Below, in pieces: positions 7,458-16,263 of a DNA stretch of 41,824 nt. The first letter of the stretch is position 1. Each line of letters begins with the position of its first letter. Position numbers and translations under genes: made by a program. The DNA is from Alphaproteobacteria bacterium. Its GTDB lineage: Bacteria; Pseudomonadota; Alphaproteobacteria; UBA2966. The stretch is from contig JABILA010000039.1 in NCBI GenBank assembly GCA_018654745.1, positions 1 through 41,824 of the forward strand, in the 5' to 3' direction. The notes beneath the pieces were generated by a model. That model saw nothing but the letters and a program-made list of their open reading frames with translations. It made no database searches and had not been told where the DNA came from.

Positions 7458-8825
7458 CTAGATAATTTCAAAATAGCGCTGCATTTCCCAATCTGTAATC
7501 GCCTTGCGAAACTCGCGCTCCTCCCACTCCCTTGACTGTGCATAATGTTCGACAAAATCCAACCCGAACAATTCGATTGCGGCATCAGAATGTTTCAGGC
7601 GATCGGCCGCTTCCATCAGGGTTTTGGGCAGGCTGTATTCCTCTGCGTGGGTCCTGGCATAGGCATTGCCCTCGACAGGATTGCCGGGTTCGATCTTGTT
7701 CTCTATCCCCCACAGGCCTGAACCAATACTGGCGGCAAGCGCGATATAGGGATTGATATCAGCAGCAGAAATCCGGTATTCAACCCGTTGGGATTTCTCC
7801 GAACCGGGTATGGCTCGCAGGGCAGTTGTTCGATTATCGATGCCCCAGGTCGCATCTGTCGGTGCCCAGAAGCCAGGGATCAGTCTTGAGTAACTGTTTA
7901 CAGTACAGGCTATCATCGACAGCAACTCGGGCATCAGGCGCTGTTGTCCCCCAACGAACCAGCGCATCTGATCTGACATGTTGTGGGGCTTCGACGTGTC
8001 ATGGAAAACAGCGCTGCCGTCTTTCCCCTGCAGGGATATGTGAATATGGCCGGATTGGCCGGGATAATTAGGTGACCACTTCGCCATAAAAGTCGCCATC
8101 AGCCCCTGGCGTTGCGCCATGACTTTCATATATGTCTTGAACAACGCAGCCTTGTCTCCGGCGTTCAGGGCCTCGTCATACACAAGGGCGGCTTCAAGCA
8201 CCCCCGGTCCGGTTTCCGTATGCAGACCTTCAATGGGAAAATCCATCGCTGTACAGAGCTCAAGATAGTCATGATAAATTTTGGCATGCACCGAATTGCG
8301 CAACACCGAATATCCAAAATTGCCAGGTGTCACCGTTTTCAGGTCTCTGAAACCCTTCTCGCGCACGCTATCCGGTGTCTCGTCGAACAGGAAGAATTCG
8401 AACTCGCAGGCCGCGGACGCCTTGAATCCAAGATCATCGGCACGCTGCAAAACCCTGCGCAATGTGCCACGCGGGCAGATCGTTTCTGCTTTATCTGTAA
8501 ATTCACAAAGGAAAAACAAGGTATTTTCTTCAAAAGGGATTTCCCGGCAAGTTTCTGGCAGAACTTTTACCCAGGCGTCCGGATAGGCCGTATGCCAACC
8601 AGTGTAGGTTGCGCTGTCATAAAGCTGGTCGTCAGAATCCCAACCCAACACCACATCACAAAATCCGAAGCCACCTTCGAGGGCTGAAAAGAATTTGCTG
8701 CGGTTGATATACTTACCGCGCAGAATACCGTCCATATCGAAAACACCAAGTTTGATGTAATCGATATTTCGTTCTTCGATCAAAGCCCTGGCATCTGCTG
8801 TAGTTTTGACTTGTCTGGGATCCAT
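7458..8825 (-). CDS. glutamine synthetase-family gamma-glutamyl-amine ligase (PuuA/GlnA3-like)
   Basis: A 455-aa member of the glutamine synthetase superfamily. The N-terminal beta-grasp domain includes VFDMDGILRGKY. The catalytic domain has ACEFEFFLFD and TETGPGVLEAALVY with metal-binding Glu residues, GQSGHIHISLQG with the ATP-site His, and RVEYRISAADINPYIALAA. The N-terminal FDMDGILRGK is typical of GlnA-like enzymes that glutamylate amines rather than ammonia. First gene of a minus-strand unit with the alcohol dehydrogenase and amidotransferase. I infer it adds glutamate to an amine or amino alcohol, after which the alcohol is oxidised and the glutamyl group removed; substrate unknown. 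Confidence 0.85.
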   Translation of the reverse strand: MDPRQVKTTADARALIEERNIDYIKLGVFDMDGILRGKYINRSKFFSALEGGFGFCDVVLGWDSDDQLYDSATYTGWHTAYPDAWVKVLPETCREIPFEENTLFFLCEFTDKAETICPRGTLRRVLQRADDLGFKASAACEFEFFLFDETPDSVREKGFRDLKTVTPGNFGYSVLRNSVHAKIYHDYLELCTAMDFPIEGLHTETGPGVLEAALVYDEALNAGDKAALFKTYMKVMAQRQGLMATFMAKWSPNYPGQSGHIHISLQGKDGSAVFHDTSKPHNMSDQMRWFVGGQQRLMPELLSMIACTVNSYSRLIPGFWAPTDATWGIDNRTTALRAIPGSEKSQRVEYRISAADINPYIALAASIGSGLWGIENKIEPGNPVEGNAYARTHAEEYSLPKTLMEAADRLKHSDAAIELFGLDFVEHYAQSREWEEREFRKAITDWEMQRYFEII

Positions 8826-9085
8826 TGTGTCTTGCCTGATTATTTATACTGGGCGTGGACGTTCCTGAATTTCCGGGTCTGGAATACAAAGTTATAGAAA
8901 TCGGTATCATGGTGCTCGAAATTGGTCACAATACCCTGTCAAAAAAATACCCGATCTACGAATTTTGTTGAATTATCAGCGCTTTGACTATAGTTCACAA
9001 CCCGATAGATTCGAATATCGATTTTCATCTTGAGGTGACGAGGTTCTCGTCCTAGATTTCTCATTTGTTTTTGTGTCAGAATCAA

Positions 9086-9117
9086 AAAACCCGCTAACCT
9101 GTTAAGGTTGCGGGTTT
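9086..9117 (-). terminator. intrinsic terminator (minus strand)
   Basis: On the minus strand the sequence reads ACCCGCAACCT, a 4-nt turn, then AGGTTAGCGGGT followed by a run of six T. The stem is about 11 bp with one bulge. It would end transcription from the SDR gene, or from a lost tRNA whose 3' end lies just upstream at 9135-9122. The plus strand has a weaker T-rich tail. Confidence 0.7.
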
Positions 9118-9121
9118 ATTT

Positions 9122-9135
9122 TGGTTGCGGGGGCA
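9122..9135 (-). repeat. 14-nt tRNA-fMet 3'-end remnant, candidate att core
   Basis: TGGTTGCGGGGGCA is identical to the first 14 bases of the tRNA-fMet 3' fragment at 34370-34383, in the same orientation. On the minus strand it would be the acceptor 3' end including CCA, and like the 34-kb copy it is followed by an intrinsic terminator. It could be the other end of an integrated element. Caution: the six bases GTTGCG also pair with CGCAAC at 9136-9141, so it may simply be a small hairpin. Confidence 0.4.
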
Positions 9136-9148
9136 CGCAACAATCAAG

Positions 9149-9183
9149 AACCTACATTAACAATATTCATTTAAATGTAGGTT
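9149..9183. repeat. 10-bp inverted repeat between the SDR and ligase genes
   Basis: AACCTACATT (9149-9158) and AATGTAGGTT (9174-9183) are perfect complements separated by 15 AT-rich bases. There is no T-run on either side, so it is more likely an operator or structured spacer than a terminator. It lies in the 441-nt gap 8826-9266, which otherwise holds the ligase promoter region and the terminator. Confidence 0.45.
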
Positions 9184-9266
9184 AAAATTGGGTAAATGAG
9201 CGCGCAGACACCTTTATTGAACAAGAACGAGCCCAGTCCGTATTTCGAGTTTATAACAAAGGCAAA

Positions 9267-9923
9267 TCAGCTTTGTCTCAGGCTGGCAACGGCCTCTTTG
9301 ATGGGTGTGGGGCCATCCGTCAGTTCGATTATTTCACGGCGGACAGATGGTTGTTCGATTAGCGCGAGGAGGGTGCGCGCAACGGTCCCACGGGCGACGC
9401 TGCCGTCCATGATTGCGGGCCCCATCGTCGCAGTGCCCTCGCCTTCCGCGTTCAGCAAGACACCGGGGCGCAGGATGATCCAGTCGAGGCCCGAAGCCGC
9501 TACTGCCGCATCGGCACGCTTTTTTTCAGACATATAGTGTTCGAACGAGTCAGCTGTTTCCTTTTGGCGGTATGCTTCGGGAAAGGCAGAGACGAGGTAC
9601 AGGCGGACGATTCCAAGCAGTTTTGCCGCTTCGATTGCCTTGATCGGTCCGTCGCCGTCAATGGCGGTCGTTCTATCGATCCCGCTACCGGCCGCGCCAG
9701 CGGAAAAGACGATCACATCGGCGTCCCGCGCTGCCTCGGCAATCTGTTTCGGGCTCATCTTTATGATGTCACCCTGCACCGGGGAAATGCCGGCCTCGGA
9801 CAGGTTCGTTGCCTGTTCCAGCTTTCTGTGAAGACCGATCACCTTGTGTCCGGATTGCACAAGAAGCGGCCCCAGTCTACGCCCGACCCCGCCGGTTGCG
9901 CCGATGATGAAAACGGTTGCCAC
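9267..9923 (-). CDS. NAD(P)-binding SDR-like oxidoreductase (atypical, NmrA/YwnB-like)
   Basis: A 218-aa Rossmann-fold protein with the N-terminal nucleotide motif FIIGATGGVGRRLGP and the atypical-SDR pattern LDWIILRPGVLL near residue 150. The family includes NAD(P)H sensors and small-molecule reductases; substrate unknown. The start is GTG at 9923, only 1 nt after the stop of a 23-codon frame, with no good independent Shine-Dalgarno, so coupling to that frame is likely. It sits downstream of soxG on the same strand, about 180 nt away, and may or may not share its transcript. Confidence 0.8.
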   Translation of the reverse strand: MATVFIIGATGGVGRRLGPLLVQSGHKVIGLHRKLEQATNLSEAGISPVQGDIIKMSPKQIAEAARDADVIVFSAGAAGSGIDRTTAIDGDGPIKAIEAAKLLGIVRLYLVSAFPEAYRQKETADSFEHYMSEKKRADAAVAASGLDWIILRPGVLLNAEGEGTATMGPAIMDGSVARGTVARTLLALIEQPSVRREIIELTDGPTPIKEAVASLRQS

Positions 9924-9924
9924 G

Positions 9925-9996
9925 TCAGTTCACCCGCCCGTTCGAAACAGCTTGATGTGCCCGGAAAAGGCTCTTGAAGGCATCCTGAATCGTCAT
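9925..9996 (-). CDS. possible 23-aa leader peptide or gene remnant
   Basis: ATG at 9996 preceded by AAGGGAAAAATC, encoding 23 residues starting MTIQDAFKSLF and ending one base before the GTG of the SDR gene. It could be a translated leader coupling the SDR gene or the N-terminal stub of a decayed gene. Support is limited to spacing and the ribosome binding site. Confidence 0.3.
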   Translation of the reverse strand: MTIQDAFKSLFRAHQAVSNGRVN

Positions 9997-10103
9997 GATT
10001 TTTCCCTTAGTCTTGTTTTTTTGAGACCTATCGGCCTATCGCGTTGTTGTTTGCAACAGGGCCACGAACCTTTTGGTATTGTATTTCAGGTTATTTTTAT
10101 GAT

Positions 10104-10700
10104 TTACGGATGGACGATCACCTTAAAACCGAATGGTGCAGCTGTTTCACAAATCAAATTCCATATAGATTCTGCCCAGGTTACAGGAACAAAAATCAAG
10201 AATTTGTCCGCCGACACACGATGGAGCAGGACGCCGACATGATGAATGCCGGTTTGTGCAAAAGTTCCTTCAGGAAATTCCTGTAATGAAAAGTCGAGCG
10301 ACGCTAGGCGTGCCAATAACGCCTCGACTTCAGACCCTTCAATTTCAATCAGCCAACGAGCATGCGAAAGATCGAGGGTGGGCGAGCTGGCCGGGTTTAA
10401 GTTTTCCAGCAGTTCCTTAAACGAGCCCCCGTCGCTATGACGCAGCAGAAGTTTGTCCGGCGCAATGCGATAACATGATACCGGTCCCGCCGTTTGCACC
10501 GTCCGAAAATTTCCATGTCCGTCAAACCCCAGAGCCCCTAGCGCTGGGGCCGTGACGGTGGCGAAATCCTGCCAACCTGCAATCTGAATCAACGAACCAG
10601 GCGCTCTTTCCGACAGCTGCAAAGCGGCTTTTGCAGCAGATTGTGCACCGTATTCTCCGGGCTCAACGCTTGATGAAAGCGGGGACCTGATCTCAATCAT
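10104..10700 (-). CDS. soxG: sarcosine oxidase gamma subunit
   Basis: A 198-aa small subunit of heterotetrameric sarcosine oxidase, related to the GcvT/folate-binding fold. Typical features are the N-terminal MIEIRSPL, DLSHARWLIEIEGSEVEALLARL in the middle and the late GTFAQTGIHHVGVLLHRV segment. It overlaps soxA by 8 nt and is the last of the B-D-A-G set. The complex oxidises sarcosine to glycine and passes the methyl carbon to tetrahydrofolate. No intrinsic terminator is evident just downstream. Confidence 0.92.
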   Translation of the reverse strand: MIEIRSPLSSSVEPGEYGAQSAAKAALQLSERAPGSLIQIAGWQDFATVTAPALGALGFDGHGNFRTVQTAGPVSCYRIAPDKLLLRHSDGGSFKELLENLNPASSPTLDLSHARWLIEIEGSEVEALLARLASLDFSLQEFPEGTFAQTGIHHVGVLLHRVSADKFLIFVPVTWAESIWNLICETAAPFGFKVIVHP

Positions 10701-13698
10701 TTTGACGAACTCCCGATGGATCGAAGAAATGAGGTGATACGACCTTAGCTCTCTGCCTCGTCCCTCCGACGAAGTTGACGACCCTAATCGTCTCCCCCAA
10801 CCGTTCTGGCCCGTTTTGCAATAAACTCAGTGCAATATTTTTTCCAAGTGCCGGAGAGTATGTGGCCGAAGAAACCCAACCCTCCCCATGCCCCTCGGTA
10901 GGACCTGTGTCTAAATAAAGCAGTGACCCTGCCTGAGCTCCCTGGTCTCCTTCAATTTCCAATCCGACCAGACATGGTCGTGATTGATGGATTAGTACCG
11001 GACGGTTCCTCAACACCGACCCTACAAAAGGTTTTTTGCCAGAGGCCAAACCTTCCAATCCGAGATCTTTCATCGTCGTGCGACCGTCCAGTTCTGGTCC
11101 GGCCACATGACCCTTCTCAATTCGCAACGCTCCCATTGCTTCGGTACCGTAGGGGCACAAATTGTAGGGTACTCCGGCAGATATCAGTGCGTCCCACACA
11201 TGATGGCCGAAACCTGACGGAATATAGACTTCGTAGGCCAGTTCGCCAGAATAGCTCATTCGGTGAATGCGCACCGTCACTCCAGCTATTTCCCCATGGA
11301 CAAAATGATTGTTGGGCAATGCATCACGACTTAAGTCGGCACCCGATGACACCGCGCCTAAAAGGTCACGCGACTTTGGCCCCGCCACCGCAATCACCGC
11401 CCACTGATCCGTTATGGTTGTCAGATGGACCTTTAGATCCTTCCAGGCCGTTTGCAGAAGGTGCTCTCCAAGGGCCAAAACCTTTGCCGCATTGGCCGTC
11501 GTCGTCGACATGAAATAGTCATGTTCACCCAACCGGGCCGTGGCGCCATCATCCATGACAATGCCATCCTCGCGTAGCATGACGCCATAACGCAAGCGGC
11601 CGACCGGTAGCATCTTCCAGCCATTCACATATACTCGGTTAAGGAATTCGGCTGAATCCGGTCCTTGCACGGCAATCTTACCGAGCGTCGAGACATCTAT
11701 CATGCCAACGTGTTTGCGGACGTGCGAAGCCTCTCGGATGTAGGCTTCGCGCAGGCCTTCACCTCTCTCGGGATAATACTGAGGCCGCATCCATGCCCCG
11801 GCTTCTGACACGATTGCCCCATTGTTAACATGCCAGTCATGTAGGGGCGTCAGTCGGGTGGGGCGAAAATGTGTTCCATGTTCGCGACCGACGATCGCCC
11901 CCAATGCTATCGGGGTATACGGTGGACGAAAGACCGTCGTACCGACATCCGATATAGGCACCCCTTGTAGCATTGCCATTTGTGAAAGCGCGTTGAAGTT
12001 GGAAAGTTTACCCTGATCAGTCGCCATGCCTGTGGTCGTATAACGTTTCAGGTGTTCAACAGAAACATAACCTTCGCGGTAGGCGAGATCGATGTCGGAT
12101 TGTTTGATGTCATGCTGCAAGTCGATGAAGGCCTTGCCCCGGGTCTTGCCGTTGTCATCGGTGATCGTATTGATAGAAAGAAGATCACGCCCCCAATCGT
12201 CGCCGTGGGACACTTTCGGGGCTATAGGGGCATCACCGGATGAATTTTTCGCCTTTACGTCTATTGCCGCCGTCGCACCGGCTGAAAAACCTTGCGCCAC
12301 GGCAACAACCGAACCATCCGCCGCCATCGAAGCGCCGGCACATTTCATTGTCTCTATCGCACTGTTTACGGGGACGAAACACGCCTTGGCTGAATTGAAA
12401 ACAGGCTTATTACCGCGCTGACTCCACAAATGGACAACCGGAGACCAGCCACCTGAAACAGCAAGCAAATCGCACGGGATATGGCGTGCGGTTCCTGTAG
12501 CCCGACCATCTGGGGAAATGGTCGTAACGGTAGCAGCCGAAACGCCACCGCGTCCCTTGGCGGTCAACACGCCATGACCAAGGAGAACTTTGACACCCGA
12601 AGCTTTCAATGAATCTAATAGTTTTTCAGGAACCTGTGTGCGGGCATCCACAAGCGTTACAGAACTCCCGGCATTTGCCAGGTCCAACGCCGCTGCGTAA
12701 GCGCTGTCGTTGTTTGTTGCGACGACAACGCGCCTACCCGGAAGAACCGCGAACCGATTGACATACGTACGCGCCGCGCTCGCCAACATCACACCCGGCT
12801 TGTCGTTGCCGCCAAAGACCATATTTCGTTCGATAGCACCGGTTGCCATAACGGCTTGTTTCGTTCGTATTTGCCAGTAGCGTTGGCGTGGTTGGTGGGC
12901 AGGGGGAGCAAGGACATGATCCCACACACGCTCAATTACCCCATATACGTTTTGCTCATAGGCACCAAACACTGTTGAACGAGTCAAGATTTGGACATTG
13001 TCCATCGCAGTTAATTCAGCCTTCATCTTGTCCAGCCAGGCATCGCCGTCCCCGCCGACAGGTGCCGACAACAAGGACCCGCCAAGTGTTGAATCCTGCT
13101 CGACCAGAATAACTTTTGCGCCAGCCCGACCAGCCGCGAGTGCTGCCGAGAGCCCGGCAGGCCCGGAGCCGATCACCAGAACATCGCAGAAGGCGTTAAC
13201 TTTTTCATAGGTGTCTGGATCGTCAAGCGTCACGCCGCGTCCCATGCCCGCAGCCTGGCGGATGATTTTTTCACAAAGCATCCAGAAACCCGTACCTTTG
13301 AACGGGCCGACAAAGGTTTTGTAATAGAACCCGGCGCTCATGAACGGTGACAGCAACTGATTCACGACGCCCACATCCAGGCGTACATTTGGCCAGGCAT
13401 TTTGACCAAACGCCTCCAGCCCCTCGTAAGCCATAACCGTAGTTGCCGGCGTGTTTGGTTCGGTCCTCGCACCGTAACGAAGTTGAACCAGTGCATTCGG
13501 TTCTTCAACACCCGCCGTGTAAATCCCTCGGGCTCGGTGATACTTGAAGCTGCGGGCGATCACATTTTCGTCGTTTGCCAACAAAGCCGAAGCCAGAGTA
13601 TCGCCTGGATGACCGACAATCGAACGTCCGTCAAAAGTCATTTTCAAAACCGTGCTGCGATCAATCCGACCGCCGGTGCTTAAACGAGACGACGTCAT
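10693..13698 (-). CDS. soxA: sarcosine oxidase alpha subunit
   Basis: A 1001-aa multidomain subunit at the usual family length. An N-terminal ferredoxin-like segment (GDTLASALLANDENVIARSF) is followed by a dinucleotide-binding domain starting VLVIGSGPAGLSAALAAG near residue 175. The C-terminal ~400 residues are a GcvT-type folate domain (from about residue 600) with RLRYGVMLREDGIVMDDG and YSGELAYEVY. It binds NAD and channels the methylene group to tetrahydrofolate, giving 5,10-methylene-THF. The start codon overlaps soxD as ATGA. Nothing appears broken. Confidence 0.95.
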   Translation of the reverse strand: MTSSRLSTGGRIDRSTVLKMTFDGRSIVGHPGDTLASALLANDENVIARSFKYHRARGIYTAGVEEPNALVQLRYGARTEPNTPATTVMAYEGLEAFGQNAWPNVRLDVGVVNQLLSPFMSAGFYYKTFVGPFKGTGFWMLCEKIIRQAAGMGRGVTLDDPDTYEKVNAFCDVLVIGSGPAGLSAALAAGRAGAKVILVEQDSTLGGSLLSAPVGGDGDAWLDKMKAELTAMDNVQILTRSTVFGAYEQNVYGVIERVWDHVLAPPAHQPRQRYWQIRTKQAVMATGAIERNMVFGGNDKPGVMLASAARTYVNRFAVLPGRRVVVATNNDSAYAAALDLANAGSSVTLVDARTQVPEKLLDSLKASGVKVLLGHGVLTAKGRGGVSAATVTTISPDGRATGTARHIPCDLLAVSGGWSPVVHLWSQRGNKPVFNSAKACFVPVNSAIETMKCAGASMAADGSVVAVAQGFSAGATAAIDVKAKNSSGDAPIAPKVSHGDDWGRDLLSINTITDDNGKTRGKAFIDLQHDIKQSDIDLAYREGYVSVEHLKRYTTTGMATDQGKLSNFNALSQMAMLQGVPISDVGTTVFRPPYTPIALGAIVGREHGTHFRPTRLTPLHDWHVNNGAIVSEAGAWMRPQYYPERGEGLREAYIREASHVRKHVGMIDVSTLGKIAVQGPDSAEFLNRVYVNGWKMLPVGRLRYGVMLREDGIVMDDGATARLGEHDYFMSTTTANAAKVLALGEHLLQTAWKDLKVHLTTITDQWAVIAVAGPKSRDLLGAVSSGADLSRDALPNNHFVHGEIAGVTVRIHRMSYSGELAYEVYIPSGFGHHVWDALISAGVPYNLCPYGTEAMGALRIEKGHVAGPELDGRTTMKDLGLEGLASGKKPFVGSVLRNRPVLIHQSRPCLVGLEIEGDQGAQAGSLLYLDTGPTEGHGEGWVSSATYSPALGKNIALSLLQNGPERLGETIRVVNFVGGTRQRAKVVSPHFFDPSGVRQND

Positions 13699-13961
13699 TT
13701 TGGCACCTCTCGCGCTAAACGGCAGGCGCCAATCTCATGGGACAAGGTATTTCGTTCCAGCACGAGCCACTGACGGCAGCCCTGAACATGATGCCAATAT
13801 TCTTTGTGTGGCCCCTTTGGGTCGTCACGATAGAAAACATAATTGAGCCAGTCCTGTGGATTAGTCTCATCCATATCCGGACGCCTCACTATCGCATCGG
13901 CGCCATAGGTAAACTCCGTCTCGTCGCGTAAGCCGCAGATGGGGCATTTAATTCTCAGCAT
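13695..13961 (-). CDS. soxD: sarcosine oxidase delta subunit
   Basis: An 88-aa zinc-binding small subunit. N-terminal IKCPICGLRDETEF supplies two Cys ligands; a later HHVQGCRQWLVLERNT with His/Cys provides the others. FxYRDDPKGPHKEYWHH is typical of SoxD. It lies between soxB (8 nt gap) and soxA (ATGA overlap), the canonical order. Confidence 0.93.
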   Translation of the reverse strand: MLRIKCPICGLRDETEFTYGADAIVRRPDMDETNPQDWLNYVFYRDDPKGPHKEYWHHVQGCRQWLVLERNTLSHEIGACRLAREVPK

Positions 13962-13969
13962 TTTTCCCT

Positions 13970-15226
13970 CTAATGCGCGTTGGGTTGTGGGCCCATGCCT
14001 TTTTCGTCGATCTGATATCCGTGTTCAAATCGATTAAGTGTGAATTCACAATTGTCTTCGTGGGGTTCATCCTTGGCGATAGTCCAGGCGAAACACCATC
14101 CAGAAGCCGGGGTGGCCTTAAAGCCGCCATAACACCAGCCACCGTTGAGGTAGAGCCCCTCGACAGGGGTTTTGGCGATTATGGGAGAGCCATCCATTGA
14201 CATGTCCATAACCCCCGCCCATTGGCGTAGTAGCCGCAAGCGCGAAAGCGACGGGATCAATGCCTTGGCGGAACCTAGGGCATGTTCGACAATGGGCAAT
14301 CCCCCCAGCTGGGCGTAGGAGTTGTACCCCTCCAGATCACCGCCCATGACCAAGCCGCCTTTGTCCGATTGACTGATGTAGAAGTGCGCCGCCCCGAAAC
14401 TGATGACCGTATCGATCAACGGTTTCAAAGGTTCGGAAACGAAGGCCTGCAAGGCATGGGTCTCTATGGGCAGGCGCAACCCGGCTTTTGATGCCAGATG
14501 CCCCGTATGTCCGGCAACCGCCAGGCCTACTTTGCCTGCGCGGATCGGCCCTTTCGTTGTCTCGACGCCAATGATTTTTCCGTCTTCCCACAAATATCCA
14601 ACAACCTCGCACTGCTGAATAATATCTACGCCCTGTTTATCTGCTGCGCGGGCGTAACCCCATGCCACCGCATCATGGCGCGCCGTGCCGGCGCGGCTTT
14701 GAAAGATGGCCCCATGAACAGGAAAGCGACAATTGTCAGAGTAATCCAGATAGGGCAGACGTCGACGTACCTCGTCTCGGTCAAAAAGTTCGGCGTCGAT
14801 TCCATTGGCCCGCATAACATTCCCACGCCGCCGCGCTGCATCCATTTGGCCCGGAGAATGACAGAGATTGTATTGCCCTCGCTGCGACAGCATCACATTG
14901 AAATTCAAATCTTGGCTGAGGTTCTCCCACAATTTCATGGAGCGCTCATAAAACATGGTATTCCCAGGCATCATGTAGTTAGAACGTACGATGGTGGTAT
15001 TGCGCCCGGTGTTACCTCCACCGAGCCAACCTTTCTCGATCACAGCCACGTTTCGGATGTCATGTTCCTTAGCGAGATAATAAGCCGTGGCCAGGCCATG
15101 GCCCCCACCGCCAACAATGAGGACGTCATAGGAAGGTTTCGGATCCGGATCGCGCCATGCACGGCTCCAGTTCTTATTACCGCTTAAGGCATGTCGAAAG
15201 ATTGAAAAGGCGGAATAATTGCTCAC
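13970..15226 (-). CDS. soxB: sarcosine oxidase beta subunit
   Basis: The 418-aa catalytic subunit that binds FAD and covalent FMN. The FAD-binding VLIVGGGGHGLATAYYLA lies near residue 35. The TARHDAVAWGYA segment carries His184, which corresponds to the His that links FMN in characterised TSOX beta subunits. The substrate-side YLNGGWCYGGFKATPASGW is intact near the C-terminus. The start is GTG at 15226, which gives the typical N-terminus; no in-frame ATG nearby fits. It begins 17 nt after the regulator gene, so sox and the upstream transporter genes are probably cotranscribed. Confidence 0.94.
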   Translation of the reverse strand: MSNYSAFSIFRHALSGNKNWSRAWRDPDPKPSYDVLIVGGGGHGLATAYYLAKEHDIRNVAVIEKGWLGGGNTGRNTTIVRSNYMMPGNTMFYERSMKLWENLSQDLNFNVMLSQRGQYNLCHSPGQMDAARRRGNVMRANGIDAELFDRDEVRRRLPYLDYSDNCRFPVHGAIFQSRAGTARHDAVAWGYARAADKQGVDIIQQCEVVGYLWEDGKIIGVETTKGPIRAGKVGLAVAGHTGHLASKAGLRLPIETHALQAFVSEPLKPLIDTVISFGAAHFYISQSDKGGLVMGGDLEGYNSYAQLGGLPIVEHALGSAKALIPSLSRLRLLRQWAGVMDMSMDGSPIIAKTPVEGLYLNGGWCYGGFKATPASGWCFAWTIAKDEPHEDNCEFTLNRFEHGYQIDEKGMGPQPNAH

Positions 15227-15243
15227 GTTAGAGTCTCACTGGG

Positions 15244-16263
15244 TTAATTCGAATAATTGAACGCTGTTCCTTGGCGAGCTTGTCGGGGGCTGACGCCATA
15301 ATATTCTTTGAAGCATTTTGAAAAGTGCGACATCGAGACAAAACCGCAGGCATTCGATATTTCCGATACGCTTAAAGATGTTCCATTCAGAAAACGGTTG
15401 GCCCGATTAAGCCGCAAACCCAGGTAAAATGAGCATGGTGTTGAGCCCAGTTTTTTGAATTGTCGCTGTAGCTGTCTCTGTGTCGTTCCAATTTTTTCAG
15501 CAATACCTTTCATGGAAACCGGTTGTTCCAGATTATGTTCCATTATTTTTATGGCTTCTTGCAATGGACCGCTTCTGCCACGCAACGCCATACTCCAGGC
15601 TCTGGGCGTGACATCACGTTCGTCACGAATTCGATCATTTGCAAAATGGTCCAATATTTTTTCGGCATAACTTTCGTTGTTATATTCAGAAAATTGCTGA
15701 ACCATGATGTCTAGGGTCGCGGTTCCGCCGATGCACGTGATCACTTTGTTATCCGAGATAAAAAGCGATTTTGATATTTCATGTCCTGGAAAGCGTTCAA
15801 CAAAGGTATCGCTGTAACGGGCCGCAACGGCACACTTTTTGCCTTTAAGCAGACCCGTTCTAGCAAGGGGAAAAACGCCATTGGACAAAGCGCAAATTCG
15901 CACGCCGTGACGTTCCGCCCGGCGAATAATTTTTGCTAAAGCAATTTCATTCGACTCGGAAATATTGTTGGCTCCGACAATGATTAACATGGTCGAATTT
16001 TCCACCGCTATTTTCCTTGTCGACGGCGTGATCAATCCTGCCGACGAGCTAACAGCCGCGCCATCGGCTGAATGAAGTGTCCAGCAAAATTTCTGATTGG
16101 AACTCACAAGGTTGGCTAACCGCAGCGCATCAAGCGCCAAGGCCAACTCCGAAAGCGTGTATTGGTCTGGGAGGAGAAAACTAATATTCGACATGTCTTC
16201 AAAACGGCTGTTCTGATCCGTTTCCTCATCCAGTGTGGCTATGTTAGTCCTGTTTTTTGACAT
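15244..16263 (-). CDS. GlxA-family (DJ-1/PfpI + AraC) transcriptional regulator
   Basis: A 339-aa regulator: an N-terminal DJ-1/PfpI-like sensor domain (about residues 28-200) and a C-terminal AraC-type double HTH (about 235-335) with GTTQRQLQRQFKKLG and ACGFVSMSHFSKCFKEYYG. GbdR, SouR and CdhR, which control glycine betaine, sarcosine and carnitine catabolism, belong to this family. Placed between a transporter and soxBDAG, it most likely senses sarcosine, dimethylglycine or the imported substrate (inference). Its ATG shares one base with the ATPase stop (TAATG), so it is cotranscribed and probably self-regulated. Candidate AraC-type direct repeats lie at 21645-21673. Confidence 0.88.
   Translation of the reverse strand: MSKNRTNIATLDEETDQNSRFEDMSNISFLLPDQYTLSELALALDALRLANLVSSNQKFCWTLHSADGAAVSSSAGLITPSTRKIAVENSTMLIIVGANNISESNEIALAKIIRRAERHGVRICALSNGVFPLARTGLLKGKKCAVAARYSDTFVERFPGHEISKSLFISDNKVITCIGGTATLDIMVQQFSEYNNESYAEKILDHFANDRIRDERDVTPRAWSMALRGRSGPLQEAIKIMEHNLEQPVSMKGIAEKIGTTQRQLQRQFKKLGSTPCSFYLGLRLNRANRFLNGTSLSVSEISNACGFVSMSHFSKCFKEYYGVSPRQARQGTAFNYSN

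Noticed and set aside
8112..8687. 191-codon plus-strand ORF opposite the ligase gene
   Set aside because: Antisense shadow of a clear glutamine synthetase-family gene.
14498..15187. 229-codon plus-strand ORF opposite soxB
   Set aside because: Complementary frame of soxB with no independent motifs.
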